NCBI RefSeq assembly: GCF_001423885.1
Contig: NZ_LMPP01000001.1
Location: 1,031,543-1,095,542 of the forward strand
DNA: 64,000 nucleotides
Source: Rathayibacter sp. Leaf185
Lineage (GTDB): Bacteria; Actinomycetota; Actinomycetes; Actinomycetales; Microbacteriaceae
Reading direction: 5' to 3'
Shown: piece by piece, positions 60,001-64,000 of the stretch
How positions within the stretch are numbered: position 1 is the first letter of the stretch
Layout of the letters: each line of letters begins with the position of its first letter
Position numbers and translations under genes: made by a program
Notes under the pieces: generated by a model
What the model saw: only the letters and a program-made list of their open reading frames with translations
Told to the model about the DNA's origin: nothing
Database searches by the model: none

Positions 60001-60708
60001 GTCGCGCTGGCCTCGCCCGCCGACGGCACTGCTCCGATGATCTCGGTCACGTTCGCCCCGGTCACGGCCAAGGCGTTCCGCGTCGTGATGAACGCCTACG
60101 CGAACACGCACCTCATCGTGTCCGAGGTGAAGCTGTTCGAGTCGGTCGCGTCGCCCGCCGCGGTCAGCTCCCTCGGGGCGCTGCGCGTGAACGGAGTCGG
60201 CGTCGCCGGCTTCGACCCCGCCCGCACCTCGTACGCGGTGACCCTCGAGGGCACGACGATGCCGGTGATCACCGCGGTGGCCACCGATTCGGCGGCCCGG
60301 GTGCGCGTCACTCAGCCGACCAGCGCGAACGGCGGAGTCGCCTCCATCGCCGTCACCGCGGCCGACGGCTCGGCGACCACCACGACGACGGTGACGGTGA
60401 CGCTGAAGCAGCCCGCCGCCCTCGCCGTCGCGGTCACCGCGACGACCCGCTGCATCGCCGGCAAGGTGACGCTCACGGTGACGGCGCAGAACAACGCGGC
60501 CGTGCCGGTGTCGATGACGATCGCCTCCGCCTACGGGTCGAAGGAGTTCACCGGAGTCGCCCCCGGCAAGAACGCCAGCGCCGCCTTCTCGACGCGCGCC
60601 GCCTCGGTGCCCGCCGGCGAGGCGACCGTCACCGCGACGGGAACCGTCGACGGCACGGCCGTCACCACGGTGATCCCCGCCGCGTACACCGCGCGCAGCT
60701 GCAACTGA
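57034..60708 (+). CDS. Secreted GH30-type endo-beta-1,6-galactanase-like enzyme with lectin modules
   Basis: A 1224-residue secreted glycosidase. Signal peptide (about 1-39, ending AQAA), GH30-like catalytic barrel plus side beta-domain (about 42-565) with acid/base Glu242 in DPFNEPNTNYWG and nucleophile Glu349 in LWMSEIEGNW. A ricin-type beta-trefoil follows (about 580-730), then an Ig-like domain (about 735-800), a second beta-domain (about 810-885), an F5/8 type C discoidin domain (about 890-1040), a cadherin-like domain (about 1045-1125) and a C-terminal beta module. Closest remembered relatives are beta-1,6-galactanases of arabinogalactan degradation; exact specificity is uncertain. Controlled by the LacI-type operators upstream. 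Confidence 0.83.
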   Translation: MSMSARRPSSRRLAALATSAALAAGALLAVPAAAPAQAADAFRITPNPATAGEAYEGWGTSLVWFANATGNYPEALREELYQKVFGEDGLDLNIARYNIGGGNASDVKDYLRPGGAVEGWWKPDTTGAQYSGTTTNYADRAALLAKWNADDPASYDWTADETQRWWVEKLAAEQQISHWEAFANSAPYFMTESGYVSGGFTATSEQLKPAAEQQFAKYLVNVTEHMEDEYGIEFDTLDPFNEPNTNYWGTQLTNGVPTGGRQEGMHMGPTRQTDLIPDVTAALDASTTDAGIAAMDETNPSIFKTNWAAYSPEIRAQVDRMNVHTYGTSDRLAVRDLSKQADTDLWMSEIEGNWVQGYNPVNIENGLGIAGRIHDDLRELEPKAWVLWQPVEDLYNMSPKGENLNWGSIFIDLDCKPYQEAGAEVWKSARRVADAGGDSTKAPVCGVETNSKFNTIRNFTKFIHEGDRLMSVNDTASTAAVRADGTGATVVHTNSAATSQTITLDLSRFGTIADGATVTPYVTTQASSAAAPTGNALVQKSAVVIDREARTATVTVPAKSVTTFAIDGVSGVADSAPALRDGHHYQLVGSQSGKALTATTTGAATTITTLATDSAAAAKQNWTVHEVPAGEREATRRVVLQTTDGRVLGATTAGTDLRSVSVDSAKTTAATRWIVNSTDGVSFTLVNESIAQSLDVNGQSSAENTAVGVYGSNGGANQSWTLRDLAPAASQTVAVRTTVGVAPALPASVTPQYSWGAGSPIAVTWQRPADSAYATAGRVDVKGTATDLFGQSIPVTALVDVGGLTAADPVSITVASGASVAGVKAAAPSAVPARVGASTSTFAVPVTWDWTPLTTAALAQPGSVTISGTATADGATLPATLTVLVTAGTLRNFNPDAGIVATATSAESGFGPERTRNGVDGDKGWSNWVSGTKAAQSTLTYTFPAARQVQQASVQFQRDGGTSWAQSYQLQYQGADGGAWTSVPGYESAVALASPADGTAPMISVTFAPVTAKAFRVVMNAYANTHLIVSEVKLFESVASPAAVSSLGALRVNGVGVAGFDPARTSYAVTLEGTTMPVITAVATDSAARVRVTQPTSANGGVASIAVTAADGSATTTTTVTVTLKQPAALAVAVTATTRCIAGKVTLTVTAQNNAAVPVSMTIASAYGSKEFTGVAPGKNASAAFSTRAASVPAGEATVTATGTVDGTAVTTVIPAAYTARSCN

Positions 60709-60721
60709 CGCTGTGCGCCTC

Positions 60722-60757
60722 GTGACCGCCTCCGCCCTCCGGGCCGGGGGCGGTCAC
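60722..60757 (+). terminator. Hairpin terminator after the GH30 gene
   Basis: GTGACCGCCTCCG pairs with CGGGGGCGGTCAC (one mismatch) around a 10-nt loop, 14 bp past the stop. Confidence 0.75.
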
Positions 60758-60888
60758 GTCGTTGCGGAGGTGTGTGAAGAATTCAGGACGGATGTCCCGA
60801 GACGTCGCCCGACCCGCCGCGGTCGGCCATCGGGAAGGGATCCATCCTGAGTTGTCGACGGCCCCAGCACTGCGGCTAGCGTCGGAGT

Positions 60889-61494
60889 ATGCAGGCCTCC
60901 GCCGTCGATGAAAGGGACTCGCGCTGGGAGCGGCACGACGCCCGCTACCGTCTCTACACCTTCGATGCCGGAGGGGTCACCAGCACCGTCGACATCATCG
61001 ATGCCGCACTGCAGGACGCCCTCTGGTCCGGTGAGGTCGCCGGCCGCTCAGGTCTGCTCTGGTCTCTCGCGCTCGTCATCGACGACACGATGCTGGGCCG
61101 CGGTCTCGTCTGGATGTCGGGAATGGACTATCACGACCGCCCGTCCTCCCCCGCCGAGTGGCGCGCCCGCGCCGAGATGCAGGACCGGTACCTGAGCACC
61201 GCGCCGAAGCCCGAGGGCTCACCGGCGCTCCCCGGCGGGAAGCGCGTCATCCGGCTCTTCTGCGACCACGGAGCCGAGTGGCCGCTCTGGGAGAGCTTCA
61301 CAGCCGAGTACAACCGGACGCCCGATGAACTGGGCCTCAGCGAGCCTCTCGGTGATCGCCTCCATGCCTGGGTCTCCGAGCACCGCGACGCGAGTGGTGG
61401 AGGTGACCACGTCGCCGAGGGATGGCGCCTGCACGCACTGCTGCAGGACGAAGTCGGCTCCTTCGCCGAAGTGCGCCCGGACTTCTCTCTCTGA
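60889..61494 (+). CDS. Hypothetical protein, probably leaderless
   Basis: A 201-residue soluble protein I do not recognise. It has an alpha/beta look, with RVIRLFCDHGAEWPLW in the middle and GGGDHVAEGWRLHALLQDEVG near the end; one Cys, no signal peptide. A -10-like TAGCGT (60877-60882) ends exactly 6 bp before the ATG, with TTGTCG upstream at a rather long 19-bp spacing, and no Shine-Dalgarno is seen, so a leaderless transcript is likely. It stands alone, convergent with DUF808. Confidence 0.65.
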   Translation: MQASAVDERDSRWERHDARYRLYTFDAGGVTSTVDIIDAALQDALWSGEVAGRSGLLWSLALVIDDTMLGRGLVWMSGMDYHDRPSSPAEWRARAEMQDRYLSTAPKPEGSPALPGGKRVIRLFCDHGAEWPLWESFTAEYNRTPDELGLSEPLGDRLHAWVSEHRDASGGGDHVAEGWRLHALLQDEVGSFAEVRPDFSL

Positions 61495-61511
61495 GCCCTG
61501 GACCCTCCGCG

Positions 61512-62402
61512 TCAGTGCGCCTCGACAGGCTCGCCGCGCTTGAGCAGCCGCGAGACGCCCGTGATCACGGCGACGACGATCAGCCCGAGCACGAGCCCGA
61601 ACACCATCGAGACGGCGGTGTCCGCGAGCCACACCACGATCGGGCCGGCACCCTCCACCGCGTGCGTCACAACGTGCACGACGTCCTCGGGCGCGTGCCA
61701 GAACGTCTCGGCCAGGTTCGAGATCACGAGGTGACCGCCGACCCAGAGCATGGCGAGCGTGCCGATGATGCTGATGCCGCGGAAGACGGCGGGCATCGAC
61801 GCGACGATGCGCGCACCGGTGCGGCGGACTCCGCGCGCCGCGTTCTTCATCAGGCGAAGGCCCACGTCGTCGATCTTCACGAGCAGGGCGACGGCTCCGT
61901 AGACGAGCAGCGTCATCCCGAGGCCCACCACCGCGAGCGCGCCGAGCGTGCCGCCGAAACCGAGGTCGGTGTCGAGGCCGTCGAGCGCGATGAGCATGAT
62001 CTCGGTGCTCAGGATGAGGTCGGTGCGGATGGCCCCGAAGACGAGCTTCTTCTCGTCCCGCGACTCCGTCTCACCGGCCTGGTGGTGCATCCCGAACCAC
62101 TCCATCACCTTCTCGGCGCCCTCGAAGCAGAGGAACGTGCCGCCGATGATCAGCAGGTACGGCAGCACCCAGGGCGCGAACGACGAGAGCAGCAGCGCCA
62201 GCGGGATGATGATGACGAACTTGTTGAAGAGGCTGCCGAGCGCGATCCTCCACACCACGGGCAGCTCACGCGCGGGGGTGAGCCCCTGCACGTACTGCGG
62301 AGTGACGGCCGCGTCGTCGATGACGACACCCGCCGTCTTCGCGCTCGCCTTCAGAGCGGCGGTGAGGATGTCATCGACAACCGCGAGCAGGCCGACCGAC
62401 AT
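61512..62402 (-). CDS. DUF808 family membrane protein (YedI-like)
   Basis: A 296-residue inner-membrane protein of the DUF808/YedI family, function unknown. It starts MSVGLLAVVDDILTAALKAS, followed by AGVVIDDAAVTPQYVQGL and the conserved GTFLCFEGAEKV stretch, then helices around 160-190, 205-230 and 255-290. Length and order match the family. The ATG has GGAGACGAAC upstream. It is a single gene. Confidence 0.9.
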   Translation of the reverse strand: MSVGLLAVVDDILTAALKASAKTAGVVIDDAAVTPQYVQGLTPARELPVVWRIALGSLFNKFVIIIPLALLLSSFAPWVLPYLLIIGGTFLCFEGAEKVMEWFGMHHQAGETESRDEKKLVFGAIRTDLILSTEIMLIALDGLDTDLGFGGTLGALAVVGLGMTLLVYGAVALLVKIDDVGLRLMKNAARGVRRTGARIVASMPAVFRGISIIGTLAMLWVGGHLVISNLAETFWHAPEDVVHVVTHAVEGAGPIVVWLADTAVSMVFGLVLGLIVVAVITGVSRLLKRGEPVEAH

Positions 62403-62686
62403 GTTCGTCTCCTTGTATTCGTCCGGGTGAGAGGGCTCACAGTATCGCGGGCGCGTGGCTTCACCGGTGCGGGGCCCGGCCTGCGGGCGTGCAGGGATCT
62501 CGGGCTGCGGGCTCGATCAGGAGGGAGGGTCGACGCCCGTCATGACTCTCGTGCCGCCCTGCCCTGCCCGAGCCTGCTGGTCGAGCGGCCCGCGGGTTGT
62601 TCCTCCACAGCCCCTCCGGGGCGCGGGTCGTCCCGTTCTGGCGCACTTGCCGGGTCGGTGTCGGTGCTCCCCGCTTCACTGTTCGT

Positions 62687-64000
62687 ATGGCAGTTGCAGC
62701 AGATGAACGACCGGCGGAGGCGTCACTCGACGCGATCCGCGAGGGCGCCGATGACGTCGGCCGGCTCGCCCGGAACGCGTCCCGAGACCTCCTCGCTGCC
62801 GCCGAGCGGCTCTACGAGGTGTACCGGGCCGCGCTCTCGATCCCGCTCGCGTTCGCGCGCGGTGGCCTGTCGAGCAGCGAGTCCCACGATCTCGTCGAGC
62901 GCTCGATCCGCGCCGAGCTCGCGGTCGGATCGGGGGTGTCGGAGCGGGAGCTGTCCCGCGAGCTCGAACGCGCTCATCTGCTGGTCGAAGACCTGCCGTC
63001 GACCCGGGCGGCTCTCGCGGCCGCACGCATCCGGTGGCGGGCGGCCGAGGTGATCTGCTCGGTCGCCGCACTGCTGCCGAAGGAGTCGCTCCCCGAGTTC
63101 GACGAACGCGCCGCGGAGCTGGCGCTCTCGACGACCCCGACGCAGCTGCGACGCGCCGTCGACCGCCTCCGCGACGAGCTGCACGACGAGCCCCTCGAGA
63201 AGCGGCACGCGCACGCCATGGAGGACCGCGGCGTGTGGCTGACGCCGGAGATCGACGGGATGGCGACCCTGTCCGCGTACCTTCCGGCGCCGGTCGCGGT
63301 CGGCGTGTACAACCGCCTCGACCGGATCGCGCGGGCCCTCCGCGACGGCGACGGTACTGACGGAGACGAGCGGACCCTCGCGCAGCTGCGCGCCGATGCG
63401 CTCACCGATCTGCTCTGCGACGGCGACATCGCCGGCACCACCCCGGTCAGCGACGGCACGGAGGCTCCGCCGACCTTCGTCCCCGGAATCCGCGCGGACG
63501 TGCGGCTGACGCTGGCTGCGAGCACCGCCGCCGGTCTCGACGATGCACTCGCCGACCTCGACGGCTTCGGGGCGATCCCTGCCGCTGTCGCTCGAGAACT
63601 CGTCGGCGTCGCCGCCACGTTCACCCGCGTCCTCACAGACCGCGACACCGGCACCGTCACCTCCGTCGGACGCACACACCGCGTCCCACCACCGCAGATG
63701 CGCCTCCACCTGCAGCTGCGAGATCAGACCTGCCGCTTCCCCGGCTGCACCCGACCCGCCTCCACCACCGAAGCCGACCACACGATCGAGTGGCGCAACG
63801 GAGGTGACACCTCCCTCCACAATCTCGCCTCGCTCTGCACCGCCCACCACCACGTCCGCCACGGCGACCGCTGGACCTATCGCCTCCATCCCGACGGGAC
63901 AGCCGACTGGACCACCCCCACCTGCCGCCACGTCACCGCCCGACCACCTGCACTCCCCGGACGCCCGCCCGCACCACCTCCACGCTTCGACGACGCCACG
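62687..64000 (+). CDS. DUF222/HNH endonuclease domain protein, 3' end cut off by window
   Basis: Open without stop for 438 codons to the window end. The N-terminal ~300 residues are a DUF222 (13E12 repeat-type) helical domain, with ELSRELERAHLLVEDLPSTR and RWRAAEVICSVAALLP. The HNH nuclease domain follows: CRFPGCTRPASTTEADHTIEW, NLASLCTAHHHVRHGDRW, with a zinc-type CxxC..C..H arrangement and catalytic DH. These genes are very numerous in actinobacteria and are thought to belong to mobile or repetitive families, but their function is unclear. The ATG at 62687 is the first start that begins a DUF222-like sequence. Confidence 0.87.
   Translation, partial: MAVAADERPAEASLDAIREGADDVGRLARNASRDLLAAAERLYEVYRAALSIPLAFARGGLSSSESHDLVERSIRAELAVGSGVSERELSRELERAHLLVEDLPSTRAALAAARIRWRAAEVICSVAALLPKESLPEFDERAAELALSTTPTQLRRAVDRLRDELHDEPLEKRHAHAMEDRGVWLTPEIDGMATLSAYLPAPVAVGVYNRLDRIARALRDGDGTDGDERTLAQLRADALTDLLCDGDIAGTTPVSDGTEAPPTFVPGIRADVRLTLAASTAAGLDDALADLDGFGAIPAAVARELVGVAATFTRVLTDRDTGTVTSVGRTHRVPPPQMRLHLQLRDQTCRFPGCTRPASTTEADHTIEWRNGGDTSLHNLASLCTAHHHVRHGDRWTYRLHPDGTADWTTPTCRHVTARPPALPGRPPAPPPRFDDAT

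Noticed and set aside
57031-60111. Long antisense open frame opposite the GH30 gene
   Set aside because: Gly/Arg/Val-rich translation without recognisable motifs, while the sense strand has clear GH30, ricin and discoidin domains.

Overview
This window is high-GC DNA with C/G-ending codons, actinobacterial ribosome binding sites, some probable leaderless starts and gene content typical of Microbacteriaceae: cell-wall-binding repeat proteins with Thr/Pro linkers, a MocR regulator, CUT1 sugar transporters lacking their own ATPase, LAXTG-like anchors and a DUF222/HNH gene. A Rathayibacter-, Curtobacterium- or Clavibacter-like actinobacterium is my inference; no rRNA or other taxonomic marker is present. 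I see no tRNA, rRNA, CRISPR array, integrase or transposase.

Layout. 1-7764: the end of a GNAT acetyltransferase, arfB, and a four-gene ABC export or lipoprotein-type operon (two FtsX-like permeases, two ATPases, one with an AbrB-like tail). 7765-11340: two tandem cell-wall-binding repeat proteins, each preceded by a conserved 17-18 codon leader ORF whose stop overlaps the GTG start. 11415-20566: a catabolic region with a Tm-1-like/PEP-hydrolase-like pair, a divergent MocR regulator, a Gfo/Idh dehydrogenase, a CUT1 sugar ABC transporter, a cupin and a sugar-phosphate isomerase.

20567-34479 is an accessory, visibly more A/T-rich island, largely of defence type. It holds a DUF6994 gene bracketed by a decayed duplicate of the isomerase 3' end, McrB/McrC, then an apparent operon of an unknown protein, an HTH protein, an ImmA/IrrE protease with a 12-Cys tail, a three-domain multiubiquitin protein, an E2-like/E1 fusion whose E1 half has no cysteine, and DUF6527. 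A divergent PLD-type nuclease/adenine methyltransferase pair and a small membrane protein follow. The ubiquitin-like operon is the most interesting system here.

34730-47382: an acyltransferase, an epimerase-like reductase, a surface-fibre operon (lectin/DUF11 adhesin, TasA-like protein, LAVTG-anchored protein, SipW-like signal peptidase, second TasA-like protein), a glycosyltransferase, a Gfo/Idh-Dabb fusion and a lipoprotein. 47685-51606 is a zinc-homeostasis cluster: a degenerate COG0523 protein and zinc-free L36 sharing a Zur-like dyad, a His-rich protein, an ArsR regulator, a permease and a TIGR03943 protein. 51596-56819: a propeller protein, a retron-like reverse transcriptase with a structured upstream region, a hypothetical gene, and a CDF exporter/ArsR pair flanked by palindromic repeats. 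57034-64000: a multidomain secreted GH30 enzyme under a LacI-type double operator, a hypothetical gene, DUF808 and a DUF222/HNH gene cut by the window end. Four families of intergenic palindromes are scattered through the window.
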